In this document: in pieces, positions 1-8,311 of the stretch
Layout of the letters: each line of letters starts with the position of its first letter
How positions within the stretch are numbered: position 1 is the stretch's first letter
From: an uncultured Acetatifactor sp.
Lineage (GTDB): Bacteria; Bacillota; Clostridia; Lachnospirales; Lachnospiraceae
DNA: 64,000 bases
NCBI GenBank assembly: GCA_910589035.1
Contig: CAJUSI010000024.1
Coordinates: 1-64,000, forward strand
Direction of reading: 5' to 3'
Notes under the pieces: generated by a model
The model's database searches: none
The model's input: the letters and a program-made list of their open reading frames with translations, nothing else
Told to the model about the DNA's origin: nothing
Position numbers and translations under genes: made by a program

Positions 1-2
1 CC

Positions 3-134
3 TATCTGCAGCGTTACCTTGATGAATTCTGCTACCGCTTTAACAGACGACATAGCAAGAAGACTCTGTTTGACCATTTGCTGGCGTGCAGTGTATGGGC
101 ACCTTATAAGACGGTGGCTGAGCTTGGTATATAA
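3..134 (+). mobile_element. IS1595-family transposase, C-terminal fragment (cut by left edge)
   Basis: Reading the + strand from base 3 gives 43 residues that end at TAA (132-134). They include YLQRYLDEFCYRFNRR and FDHLLACSV, typical of the C-terminus of ISXO2-like (IS1595 family) DDE transposases. Only the tail is visible, and the rest lies left of the window. The stop codon sits 4 bases from the end of the convergent cytidylyltransferase ORF, so the insertion sequence boundary must be very close. A perfect 16-bp palindrome (133-148) spans this junction; I cannot tell whether it belongs to the IS terminus. Confidence 0.75.
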
Positions 135-138
135 TCAT

Positions 139-486
139 TTAAATGATTTTTATACCCGCTCTGGCAAACTCGCTTTCATACTCTTTCCACTTTTCTGTGC
201 CGTACCAATCATCTCCCACAAACAGACAGGAAGCGCCCAATTTCCTGCAGGCGTTCAGTTTGTTCATGTCATATTGAGGAACAGCCACATCTACGTATTT
301 ACAGCTGCGCACCAGCTCTATTCGATCTTCAAACGGAATCAACGCTCTTTTGCCTTTATATTGAACGAGTTCATCCACAGTTACTCCGACGATTAATCTG
401 TCGCACATCCCTTTTGCATTTTTGAAGAGATTTAAATGTCCTATATGAAAAAGATCATATACTCCGGTTGTGTAGCCAATAATCAT
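139..486 (-). CDS. Glycerol-3-phosphate cytidylyltransferase-like protein, C-terminally truncated
   Basis: This is a nucleotidyltransferase of the TagD/GCT type, which makes CDP-activated alcohols (CDP-glycerol or similar) from CTP. The N-terminal GYTTGVYDLFHIGHLNL carries the HxGH CTP-binding motif, and FVGDDWYGTEKW is typical of the family. It has 115 residues, whereas relatives run about 130-140 and end with an RTEGISTT/YTKGTSST-type motif after the last strand. Here the ORF stops right after GIKII, so that motif is missing. The stop lies at an IS1595-family remnant, which suggests truncation by insertion. The ATG overlaps the stop of the upstream licD gene (ATGA). CDP-alcohol supply would fit the two LicD transferases. 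Activity after truncation is doubtful. Confidence 0.8.
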   Translation of the reverse strand: MIIGYTTGVYDLFHIGHLNLFKNAKGMCDRLIVGVTVDELVQYKGKRALIPFEDRIELVRSCKYVDVAVPQYDMNKLNACRKLGASCLFVGDDWYGTEKWKEYESEFARAGIKII

Positions 487-1319
487 TTGTTTACCCCCAG
501 GTATTTTTTGTATACATCTTTCTTCACCATGATTCGGGCATCATGTGACGGATGCCTCTTATTCTCAGATGGAAGCGTCATATAATCACCGTATAAGTTC
601 GTCAGATGATCATGATAGTTCCTGATTCCCCACACTTTTATATTATTAAAATCATATAATCTTCTATCGTAATATATCTCCTTCTTCAGCCTGCCTTTAC
701 CCCCCCACCCTGCTCCCTGACAGATTATATAATCTGCAGAATCTTCTTTGCACTCTGAAAGCATCTGTATTTGCTTATTTACAAAATATGGTACACCTAA
801 CAGGCCTAAAAATCTCCCTTTTATAAAGAGATATATTCTTTTCAAAAATTTTCTGTCTGAAAACACATACGTCATCGAAATAATCGCCTTTTTACAGTTA
901 TTATACTTCTTAAAAACAGTTTCATCTTCCGGATAACCATCATTTGGAAAAATATCTATACTAAGTGAAAATTGATATTTTCTTTTCAGCAAATTCTCCC
1001 AGAGAACTGAGTCTCTGAATCCAAATTTGGCATAGGGATATATATAATTTTTATCCGGCCAGGAATGGACAACGTAAGAATCCGAATACTCGTTTCTGAC
1101 TATATCAAGAAATAGCTTATAATCCTTCCTGGGCATAGTGACATCTATATCATCATCCCATGGAATAATTCCCTGATGTCTTACTGCCCCTAACATAGTT
1201 CCCCCAAATATGTTATAAATCAATCCCTTATTTTCACAGATCGTATGAAATTGTTCAAGCAGTTTTACAATCAGCAACTGCTTTTCTTTTAATTGTGTGA
1301 TTTCAATATAGTCGTCCAT
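483..1319 (-). CDS. licD: LicD family phosphotransferase
   Basis: LicD-family enzymes transfer phosphocholine or another phospho-alcohol from a CDP donor onto cell-surface glycans. The 278-residue protein has the family core near residues 38-65, with GGTMLGAVRHQGIIPWDDD followed by IDVTMPRKDY; the acidic cluster is the predicted metal/nucleotide site. The C-terminal YGDYMTLPSENKRHPSH block is also typical. A strong AGGAGGT ribosome binding site precedes the ATG. It is the penultimate gene of the capsule locus and is translationally coupled to the cytidylyltransferase, suggesting donor synthesis and transfer are paired. The substituent (choline, glycerol, ribitol) cannot be read from the sequence. 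Confidence 0.88.
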   Translation of the reverse strand: MDDYIEITQLKEKQLLIVKLLEQFHTICENKGLIYNIFGGTMLGAVRHQGIIPWDDDIDVTMPRKDYKLFLDIVRNEYSDSYVVHSWPDKNYIYPYAKFGFRDSVLWENLLKRKYQFSLSIDIFPNDGYPEDETVFKKYNNCKKAIISMTYVFSDRKFLKRIYLFIKGRFLGLLGVPYFVNKQIQMLSECKEDSADYIICQGAGWGGKGRLKKEIYYDRRLYDFNNIKVWGIRNYHDHLTNLYGDYMTLPSENKRHPSHDARIMVKKDVYKKYLGVNK

Positions 1320-1362
1320 CCTCTTCTTACCTCCTGCCTATCCTCCTGTATCTATCTGTTTA

Positions 1363-2673
1363 TCATCTTAAGAGCGCTTTCCAGAAATGAAAGATTTTTA
1401 TTCGTATATTTTTAAACGTTATAGCATCAATAACAGCTGACGTATAGGAACGCATGTCATGAAACAAAAAAGGCAACCCTAAATTCGATATAATCTGTGT
1501 CAGTAAAGTCGCTACTGCCGCACCGTTTAATCCTATATGCGGTATAAAAATAAAATTCATTATCACATTTGCCAATGCGCCAAATGCCGTAAAAGAAAAC
1601 ACACGGTTATTCTTCCCCTCACAAATAAGCCAGAGACTTTTGGCGCCTCCTAAATAACTGAACACTGTATACCACACACATATCTTCAGGCAGATATTGG
1701 CTGCATTATACTGCTCCCCATACAGTATATGAATGACTTGCCTCGAAAGAAACGTAATGCCCAGAGCATACAGAATATTCAGCCAGATCAAAGCTGCAAA
1801 CAGCTGTCTGATGCGAATTTGATACATATCTTCATCGGTATTTTTCAGTCCCATAATTACAGGACGGGCAGAATCCAAAATAGCCGTGGATACAAATCCA
1901 AACATAATGCATATGGTAGTTACGGCAGTATATAATCCGACTTCCTCTGTAGAATCCAACATTTGCTTAAGCATGATTTTATCTGTCTGCTGACATATCT
2001 GAATCATAAGATTCGCCATAATGAAAGGTCTTCCGGCCTTCAATAATCTACCTGCAATATCCTTTGAATACCGAAGAGTATGACACCGGTCTTTTCTCTT
2101 TATATATATCAGCCAAAATAACAGTGCCAATATAATCCCCTCTACTGTATTTGATGCCGCAAACCAGTAAATATTTTTATTGGCTGCCAAAAGAAAAACC
2201 TTATATGCTGCAGTACAAAAATAAGCTCCGGTTGTAATAATTGTAGTATACTTTGATTCCAATTTGGACTGAAGCCAATAATTCACAGTATTGAAGGCCG
2301 TAAAAGGCATTTTTACCGCCTCAATTACAGCAATATAAAATATTGTTTTGTCATTGCTGTCAACAAAAAAAGCAAGCACGCACACTGCAGCCACAGATAT
2401 CAGGGACACAGAAAAACGCAGCAGAAAGCCGGTCGCTATAATCTGTCCCTCATGCTCCCTGTCCGCTATCAATTCCTTTATCATTACGGCACCCATGCCC
2501 AACTCACATATGGGCATAAAAAAAGAAATATAAGAGGCGACATAATTAATTGTTCCATAATTTGTCGGACCTAAAAATCTTGTAGTGAGTACTCCTACAA
2601 CAAACTGCATCACCATCTGCACAATATGTCCGGTAATGAGCCAGATGGTATTCTTCAAAAATTTAGCCCGCAT
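1363..2673 (-). CDS. Polysaccharide flippase (Wzx-like, MOP superfamily)
   Basis: This is a 436-residue, very hydrophobic protein with about 12 membrane segments. It starts MRAKFLKNTIWLITGHIVQ and carries the TRFLGPTNYG segment near residue 30 that is common in oligosaccharide flippases of the RfbX/Wzx group. Its likely role is to move undecaprenyl-linked repeat units across the membrane. It sits with a polymerase-like gene, which supports a Wzx/Wzy-type pathway. An AAAGG ribosome binding site precedes the ATG. It is the only flippase in this locus; the flippase at 24.6 kb is of the SpoVB/MurJ type and lies elsewhere. Confidence 0.88.
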   Translation of the reverse strand: MRAKFLKNTIWLITGHIVQMVMQFVVGVLTTRFLGPTNYGTINYVASYISFFMPICELGMGAVMIKELIADREHEGQIIATGFLLRFSVSLISVAAVCVLAFFVDSNDKTIFYIAVIEAVKMPFTAFNTVNYWLQSKLESKYTTIITTGAYFCTAAYKVFLLAANKNIYWFAASNTVEGIILALLFWLIYIKRKDRCHTLRYSKDIAGRLLKAGRPFIMANLMIQICQQTDKIMLKQMLDSTEEVGLYTAVTTICIMFGFVSTAILDSARPVIMGLKNTDEDMYQIRIRQLFAALIWLNILYALGITFLSRQVIHILYGEQYNAANICLKICVWYTVFSYLGGAKSLWLICEGKNNRVFSFTAFGALANVIMNFIFIPHIGLNGAAVATLLTQIISNLGLPFLFHDMRSYTSAVIDAITFKNIRIKIFHFWKALLR

Positions 2674-2707
2674 AACTGCCTTTCGTGAAATATCAGGAGA
2701 CTATATC

Positions 2708-3922
2708 CTATACGCGCCTGCTGTTTTTAAGCAACTCTTCATATAAAGAGACATATTTTTGACACATATGTACACTGGAAATCCGTTCTCTGTTTTCCAG
2801 AACTCCCGATTTATCCATATTGTTTTCATACATTGCATAAATGGCGCCAAGAAAAGAGGCATAATCATTTCTCTTTACTACGAAGCCGCATGAATCATTT
2901 ATACATTCACCACATCCTCCGGTATCAAATGTCAATACAGGAAGCCCGCATGCAATTGCCTCTATATTGACAGTGGGATAATTATCTTCCAATGTAGGAT
3001 TAATAAATAAATCCGAACCGGCATATATCTCAGCTAACTGGCGCTGATTTTCGGTTTTCTCAATGCACAGAATCTTTCTATGGACTTTATTCGCAGCCGC
3101 CTCCCCGACACCCGCCAGAACAATCTTAAATCGTTCGTCCAGTTCATCTGCAAGATCATTAATTATTTCGAGCCCCTTTCTTATCCCCCATCCAAACGAA
3201 ACCCCCAATAATACAAATTTCCCCTGCAAATCATATTTTTCCTTAAAACTATTTTCTGCCGGTTTAAATATATTTAAATCCACACCATTATGAATCGTAT
3301 AAACCGGATATTCCTTTAAAAAGGATTGCTGAACCAATCGCTGCAGCCATAATGATGGCGTAACAATTGTCATGTTCTGTAAGCCGGCAAATAACTGTTT
3401 CTTTTTTATAAACATTTTCTTCGAATTATCAATTTCACAGCTCGGATAATCCTGATATTGCGTACAATTACTACATTGTGTTTTCCATTTATTACATTCC
3501 GCAATTTCAAAATGAGGACAGCCCCCCGTAAAACTCCAGCAATCATGCAGCGTCCAGACTGCTTGTATCTTTTTTTGTTTCAGATAGTTAAATAAAAGCT
3601 CTAAATTAATATAATTCGGATGAAGATTATGCAAATGTATGATATCCGGCTGAAATTTTTCAATCCATAATATAAATTTTAAGGTTGCATATTTCGAATA
3701 TCCTCCCTCATTACCTGTTTTATATGCAAGCCATCCATGCAATCTTTTATCTAAAATATTCCCTATATAAACATGCTGCTGTTTAGGAAATTTCCGGGTT
3801 GAAAAATCTCTTTTTGTCGCTATATAACATTGATGCCCCGTCTCCTGCGCATACCCCTGTATTTCCCGCATTATTTTTCCGGTACTGCCATTTATACAGC
3901 TATTAATCTGCACTATCCTCAT
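2708..3922 (-). CDS. Glycosyltransferase, GT4 family
   Basis: This is a 404-residue cytosolic GT-B glycosyltransferase. The N-terminal half holds MRIVQINSCINGSTGKI and a TLHDCWSFTGGCPHF segment typical of WcaC-like GT4 enzymes. It also has a Cys-rich stretch (CNKWKTQCSNC) with metal-site character. The C-terminal half carries the nucleotide-sugar region, with FINPTLEDNYPTVNIEAIACG as the E-x7-E type motif. It probably adds a sugar to the growing repeat unit; donor and acceptor are unknown. A GGGAGG ribosome binding site lies before the ATG. It lies between the polymerase and flippase genes. Confidence 0.88.
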   Translation of the reverse strand: MRIVQINSCINGSTGKIMREIQGYAQETGHQCYIATKRDFSTRKFPKQQHVYIGNILDKRLHGWLAYKTGNEGGYSKYATLKFILWIEKFQPDIIHLHNLHPNYINLELLFNYLKQKKIQAVWTLHDCWSFTGGCPHFEIAECNKWKTQCSNCTQYQDYPSCEIDNSKKMFIKKKQLFAGLQNMTIVTPSLWLQRLVQQSFLKEYPVYTIHNGVDLNIFKPAENSFKEKYDLQGKFVLLGVSFGWGIRKGLEIINDLADELDERFKIVLAGVGEAAANKVHRKILCIEKTENQRQLAEIYAGSDLFINPTLEDNYPTVNIEAIACGLPVLTFDTGGCGECINDSCGFVVKRNDYASFLGAIYAMYENNMDKSGVLENRERISSVHMCQKYVSLYEELLKNSRRV

Positions 3923-3960
3923 TTAATATCCTCCCGCTGCTGAAAATCTGATTTTGTTTT

Positions 3961-5190
3961 TCACACAGGTCTTTCTATTTTATCAGAATCGTTTCTCCAG
4001 CAAAACAATAACGATATGAAAATCGGAAACAAACATAAGCTCTCAGAACACATAAACAAAAAGAAAAACAAATCCACGCAGCATATGGCAATTCCCGAAG
4101 CATGAAACAATCTTTTTAAACCTCTGTGTAATAAAAACAAATATACAAACATCATGGGTATTCCAACACGTATCATCATCCCTACCAAACCGTTAGACAT
4201 ATTCCTAATACCAAATATCTTCAATGTACCGGATATATCAACAAACATGCCTTTCCCCAAAAACCAGTCCTGAAAAGCTGCGGACAATCCTGAAACAGTA
4301 TCATTTAACCGCGTTCCATAAGATCCGTTCCTGTAAATCAATTTGTCAAATACACTGCCAAATAGTGCAATTCCCAAAACTGCCGCTGCAACAACAATGA
4401 TTATGATCATGTTTTTACGGATATTCCATCTCTTCGGATCTCGAAATATCAGAAAGCCAAAGCTCACCGCCAATGTCAAATATCCTGTTGTCGACATTGT
4501 AGACAGAGACCCTGAAAGCAAAATTCCAAGTAAAATATTCCTGCTTTTTGACTTCATGCCATTTAAGGCTCCGCTGAATATAAATAAAATGGCAATATTC
4601 AAATAGACTGCATGTGCCCCCGGCTCCCAGAACATTCCTGCATTGCGCTTAAAAAATCCCTGGGCTGAAAACCATCCCATTGTATAATACGGCGTCAGGT
4701 AGACAATATTGTGTCCCGGCTGATCTGTGTATGGCACAATATACTCATAATATCCCGGCAGGACGTTCATATCGGAGCATGCCACCAAGGCAAAACACAC
4801 TAAACTCAAACAGCATTCAGCCGCCATGAAATAAACATATTTTCTTTTGAATTCCATTGCGGTCATATTGCTTTGCAATATGACTAATACAGCGCAGCTG
4901 ATTAAAGAAATCATCGCATCGTTCAATCTGAACTGAAAGTGCCTTATATATACTCCAATCCAGACGCTCAAGGCCCCAAAAAAGCTTATGGCCCAAAATC
5001 TGATGAAATTACTCCTGGTTATCTGCTTCTCTCTGATAAAATAGAAAACAGCTAATATCAGCAGCAGCATATTGGAAAAGAATGAATTATAAATACGGAA
5101 ATGCTGGCTTCCTGAACAGACTACCAGCCATGTAACTAACAAAAACGGAAGCCATTCTCTTTTACAGCAGGTCTTCATTTTTAACCGCAT
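3961..5190 (-). CDS. O-antigen/capsule polymerase-like membrane protein (Wzy-type)
   Basis: This 409-residue protein has roughly ten membrane segments and a large loop near residues 150-190 containing NIVYLTPYYTMGWF and an NAGMFWEPGAH segment. The WEPG motif in this loop is typical of Wzy_C/O-antigen ligase-like proteins. It probably joins repeat units on the outer face of the membrane. Sequence conservation in this group is poor, so the call rests on topology, the loop motif and position between two glycosyltransferases in a locus that also has a flippase. A GGAG ribosome binding site precedes the ATG. Confidence 0.75.
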   Translation of the reverse strand: MRLKMKTCCKREWLPFLLVTWLVVCSGSQHFRIYNSFFSNMLLLILAVFYFIREKQITRSNFIRFWAISFFGALSVWIGVYIRHFQFRLNDAMISLISCAVLVILQSNMTAMEFKRKYVYFMAAECCLSLVCFALVACSDMNVLPGYYEYIVPYTDQPGHNIVYLTPYYTMGWFSAQGFFKRNAGMFWEPGAHAVYLNIAILFIFSGALNGMKSKSRNILLGILLSGSLSTMSTTGYLTLAVSFGFLIFRDPKRWNIRKNMIIIIVVAAAVLGIALFGSVFDKLIYRNGSYGTRLNDTVSGLSAAFQDWFLGKGMFVDISGTLKIFGIRNMSNGLVGMMIRVGIPMMFVYLFLLHRGLKRLFHASGIAICCVDLFFFLFMCSESLCLFPIFISLLFCWRNDSDKIERPV

Positions 5191-5208
5191 AATTTTTCTC
5201 CGATGATA

Positions 5209-6246
5209 TTAATCAGGGTCTGCTAATGACAAAAACAGTTTTTCATATTCTTTTTGCATTCTCTCAGGCAATAAAGATTTCTTATATTCCACCGCTTTCT
5301 CATCGTAGCTGAAATCCGAATTTATCGCTCTGGAAATCACTTCCGCCAATGATTCCGGCGATTCACTGCTGAATGTATATCCTATATGATTATCCTCTAT
5401 TATCCCCTTCAGACTTCCGTGATTCGGCCCGATGATTACTTTTTCTTTTATAACGCCATCACATAACGGCCCGCTCGCGCCATCGAAAACCTGCCTGTAA
5501 GGCAATACCACAATATCAGTTTCAGCAAAATATTTCTCTTTTTCTTCATCGCTCACAACTCTTAAATCCAGGTATACCTTTTCCCGATATTGCATTGAAT
5601 GCTCCAGAATATATTCTTTGTCGAAATATGTATCTTTTCCAACTATATATATACAAAAGTTTTCCCCGACTAATTTGAGTGCATCTAACAGAATATCCAA
5701 GCCTTTATCATACCTAGTTGCACCAAACGCCAGCAGCCTCCTGGGGAAATGATCTGCTGTTTTATTTCCTGTTTGTCCGAATCCCGGATACTCAAACTTT
5801 TTTATATTTTTTAATCCATAAGACACCAATTTATCCCTGATAGGCTGAGTATGCACTACTGCAAAATCAACTTTTTTTGAAATAGTGAGATAACTTGATT
5901 TTCTCAGCCATCCCTTCCAAAAATGATGATATACTACAACAATACGATACTCTTTTAATTTATTAAGATAAAATGAGAAATACTTCATAAGCGGATCCAT
6001 TTGCATAATCTGGATAATATCCACATGCTCCATATCCGCTATTGTCTTTATCTCATTTATCCATCTCATATATGAAATGACATTCTGGCCGGGATTTATT
6101 TCAACGGAGTAATGCTTTGTCTTAATTCCTGCATATCTCCGGGGAACACAACAAACAGATTGATATTTCCCGCTGCAGACTAAATTTTTTAAATATACTG
6201 TATGATGTCCTTCACAAGCCGTATCGACAAACAAAACTTTAATCAT
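5209..6246 (-). CDS. Glycosyltransferase, GT4-like
   Basis: This 345-residue GT-B protein has an N-terminal domain beginning MIKVLFVDTACEGHHTVYL. Its C-terminal domain contains RLLAFGATRYDKGLDILLDA (the usual start of a GT4 C-domain) and DIVVLPYRQVFDGASGPLCD. The canonical second glutamate region reads SGPLCDGVIKEK, slightly divergent from ordinary GT4. It probably transfers one sugar of the capsule repeat. A GGAGGG sequence lies somewhat far (about 11 bases) upstream of the ATG. It is spaced 18 bases from the polymerase gene downstream, consistent with one operon. Confidence 0.82.
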   Translation of the reverse strand: MIKVLFVDTACEGHHTVYLKNLVCSGKYQSVCCVPRRYAGIKTKHYSVEINPGQNVISYMRWINEIKTIADMEHVDIIQIMQMDPLMKYFSFYLNKLKEYRIVVVYHHFWKGWLRKSSYLTISKKVDFAVVHTQPIRDKLVSYGLKNIKKFEYPGFGQTGNKTADHFPRRLLAFGATRYDKGLDILLDALKLVGENFCIYIVGKDTYFDKEYILEHSMQYREKVYLDLRVVSDEEKEKYFAETDIVVLPYRQVFDGASGPLCDGVIKEKVIIGPNHGSLKGIIEDNHIGYTFSSESPESLAEVISRAINSDFSYDEKAVEYKKSLLPERMQKEYEKLFLSLADPD

Positions 6247-6285
6247 CCGTATTATGTCCCTCCAGACAATACTGCTATACCCCTG

Positions 6286-7086
6286 TTACTTCCAATATGC
6301 CTCATAATAATGAGGCACTCTTTCCTTTTCAGGTGGCAAAGTCATATAGTCTCCATATTTCTTTTTCAGCAGAGCATCATACCCCCCCGGTATCGTAAAC
6401 TTATGCCCCTCAAATACGGCTTTCTCTGCCGCAAACCATTCCTTCAGGAAAAAATCCTTTTCCCCAGGTCCCCATACGACAGTGCCGACCCATTGGCACT
6501 CATCATAGTCATAGCCTTTGGCCAGATGATTCAAACGTCTGCAGACCCATTTGTTTGATACCAATATAGAAAAAGGATACAACAGAACCTTGACGGCCTT
6601 CTTTATCAAATTTGCTCCCGTTCCAAACCTGTAATTCGCGAATGCATACAGCTTTTTATATATCCCTGCCTGCCTTTCGATTCTTGTCCGTTTCTGCGCC
6701 TCTGACGGCAGTCCATCCAACGGAAATATATCTATATAAATTCCCAGAGAATCTTCTGTAACAAGAAAATGCTCCTTTAATATCGTTCTCCCATCAATCA
6801 ATTTAGCGAACGGAAACGTCTTCATTTCCTCGTATTGCAGACATTCGATATAGGAATCTACTTTGTCTGTTTTTATATTATTTAAAAAACTTTCGTAATC
6901 AGGCCTCGGCATCCAGACATCGATATCATTATCCCATGGAATATAACCCTGATGCCGAATGGCTCCTAAAAGTGTTCCGGCTGCCAGATAATATCTCAGA
7001 TTATTTTTTTCACAATAAATCGAGAATTTATTTAACAGATCAAGCATTATTAGCTTTGCCTCTGACTCTTTAATCATTTTATCCAT
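6286..7086 (-). CDS. licD: LicD family phosphotransferase (second copy)
   Basis: This second LicD-type enzyme has 266 residues from the ATG at 7086. The core AAGTLLGAIRHQGYIPWDND and IDVWMPRPDYESF match the family. The C-terminus has KYGDYMTLPPEKERVPHYYE. The longer reading frame opens at a TTG, but GAGGTG lies just before the ATG at 7086, so I choose that start. It is clearly diverged from the licD gene at 483-1319, so the locus may attach phospho-groups at two positions or to two sugars. The donor is unknown; the truncated cytidylyltransferase at the end of the locus is the obvious candidate source. Confidence 0.87.
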   Translation of the reverse strand: MDKMIKESEAKLIMLDLLNKFSIYCEKNNLRYYLAAGTLLGAIRHQGYIPWDNDIDVWMPRPDYESFLNNIKTDKVDSYIECLQYEEMKTFPFAKLIDGRTILKEHFLVTEDSLGIYIDIFPLDGLPSEAQKRTRIERQAGIYKKLYAFANYRFGTGANLIKKAVKVLLYPFSILVSNKWVCRRLNHLAKGYDYDECQWVGTVVWGPGEKDFFLKEWFAAEKAVFEGHKFTIPGGYDALLKKKYGDYMTLPPEKERVPHYYEAYWK

Positions 7087-7189
7087 CTCACACCTCAATG
7101 CCCATTATTCTTTATTACATTTTAAAACTATAATTTTTCTGCAATCTCATATGCTTTCTCCGCATTGCGTCTCAGGAATACCTGCAAAT

Positions 7190-7741
7190 CTATGTATTAA
7201 AATAAAGCTTAGTATTTACAGTCAATAAACTGATAAATATTTTCTCTTCCGGAACTCCCCATGCAAGCAACTTCTCTTTTGCCTTTGTACTGCTCGCAAT
7301 TGCCGCGTTGCACTTTTTTGTGATGATTTTTCTTGTCAATTTCTGTACCATTCCGATATTTCGCTCCGAGAACAATGTCCCATCTGTAAGATGGATGAAT
7401 TTCTTCTTATTTCGCCCGCACCACCAAAGCGCCTGTAACGCTGCCGGATTATATTCCATAGCTATCACAACATCAGGTTCTATTTCATACAATTTCTTTC
7501 CAATGTTCACTGGTAAGTGCACAAACCTTTTATCTATCCTGCCGTTCAGTTCAATTACTTTTGAATGAAGGACATATGAATTCAATAATTTATCTTCTCT
7601 TATATTCCATAAGCGATTCCCCTCCTTCTTACTTGTATAAATCACATGCAGCTCATGTTTCCTAGCTGTTGTCTGGATATGATAAAACAAGTCAACCCTA
7701 TATGGAGACGGAATATTTGTAATCAATGCGACCTTGCCCAT
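7190..7741 (-). CDS. GT4-type glycosyltransferase fragment: N-terminal domain only
   Basis: These 183 residues correspond only to the N-terminal (acceptor) half of a GT4 enzyme: MGKVALITNIPSPYRVDLFY at the start, then EPDVVIAMEYNPAALQALWW and IASSTKAKEKLLAWGVPEEK, which normally ends the N-domain. The nucleotide-sugar binding half is missing. After the stop codon, a shifted frame on the minus strand (bases about 7185-7132) reads LQVFLRRNAEKAYEIAEKL before a stop, resembling the last residues of a glycosyltransferase. I infer that the C-domain was deleted and the tail frameshifted. The ATG lies 3 bases after the stop of a separate C-domain ORF, an unusual reversed order. It could work only in complex with a partner domain, or not at all. 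Confidence 0.75.
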   Translation of the reverse strand: MGKVALITNIPSPYRVDLFYHIQTTARKHELHVIYTSKKEGNRLWNIREDKLLNSYVLHSKVIELNGRIDKRFVHLPVNIGKKLYEIEPDVVIAMEYNPAALQALWWCGRNKKKFIHLTDGTLFSERNIGMVQKLTRKIITKKCNAAIASSTKAKEKLLAWGVPEEKIFISLLTVNTKLYFNT

Positions 7742-7744
7742 ATA

Positions 7745-8311
7745 TCAATTTGCACCCTCTCTCATCACAAAATCGATTGCATCAAGATACCCTTTCACCG
7801 CATTCTCAAACGAAAATTTCTCCACCAAAGCTCTGTCTGCACCTTCCAAATGTATTGTCCCGTTCAATACGTCCTCAATCTTTTTCCCAAATTCCTCTGC
7901 ATCATAAGGATTTACCAGGAGGCCGTTCTTTCCTTCCTCAATCACATCATATGCTCCATCTGCATATTTTGAAGAAATAATCGGCACTCCCGCACAAAGT
8001 GCCTCTACCAGAACAAGTCCAAAACAATCCTCTCGTGTTGGAAATATAAATATGTCTGCATCTTTATATTCCCGAATCAAATCATTACCCTGTTTAAAAC
8101 CGCAACATTCAATTTTATTTTCTATGCCATTGCTTCGTGCCAGCTGTCTGATTTCAGATACCTCATTCTCGCTTCCATTCCCAACGATTCGAAGGCGGAA
8201 ATCCTGCTTTACAAATTTGAGCGCATCCATCAGCAGATCCAGTCCTTTTCGTTTTACCATGCTTCCGACATACAGCAGACGTCCGTACAATGGCAGTTGT
8301 ATATCATTCAT
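7745..8311 (-). CDS. GT4-type glycosyltransferase fragment: C-terminal domain only
   Basis: These 188 residues form only the nucleotide-sugar-binding half of a GT4 enzyme. The start is GRLLYVGSMVKRKGLDLLMD; GNGSENEVSEI and FIFPTREDCFGLVLVEALCAG (the E-x7-E motif) follow. There is no acceptor domain upstream. The ATG overlaps the TGA of the preceding three-domain glycosyltransferase gene (ATGA), so translation is probably coupled. The matching N-domain-like ORF lies downstream, the reverse of the natural order. The reading frame is clean, so it may be expressed, but catalysis alone is unlikely. Confidence 0.75.
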   Translation of the reverse strand: MNDIQLPLYGRLLYVGSMVKRKGLDLLMDALKFVKQDFRLRIVGNGSENEVSEIRQLARSNGIENKIECCGFKQGNDLIREYKDADIFIFPTREDCFGLVLVEALCAGVPIISSKYADGAYDVIEEGKNGLLVNPYDAEEFGKKIEDVLNGTIHLEGADRALVEKFSFENAVKGYLDAIDFVMREGAN

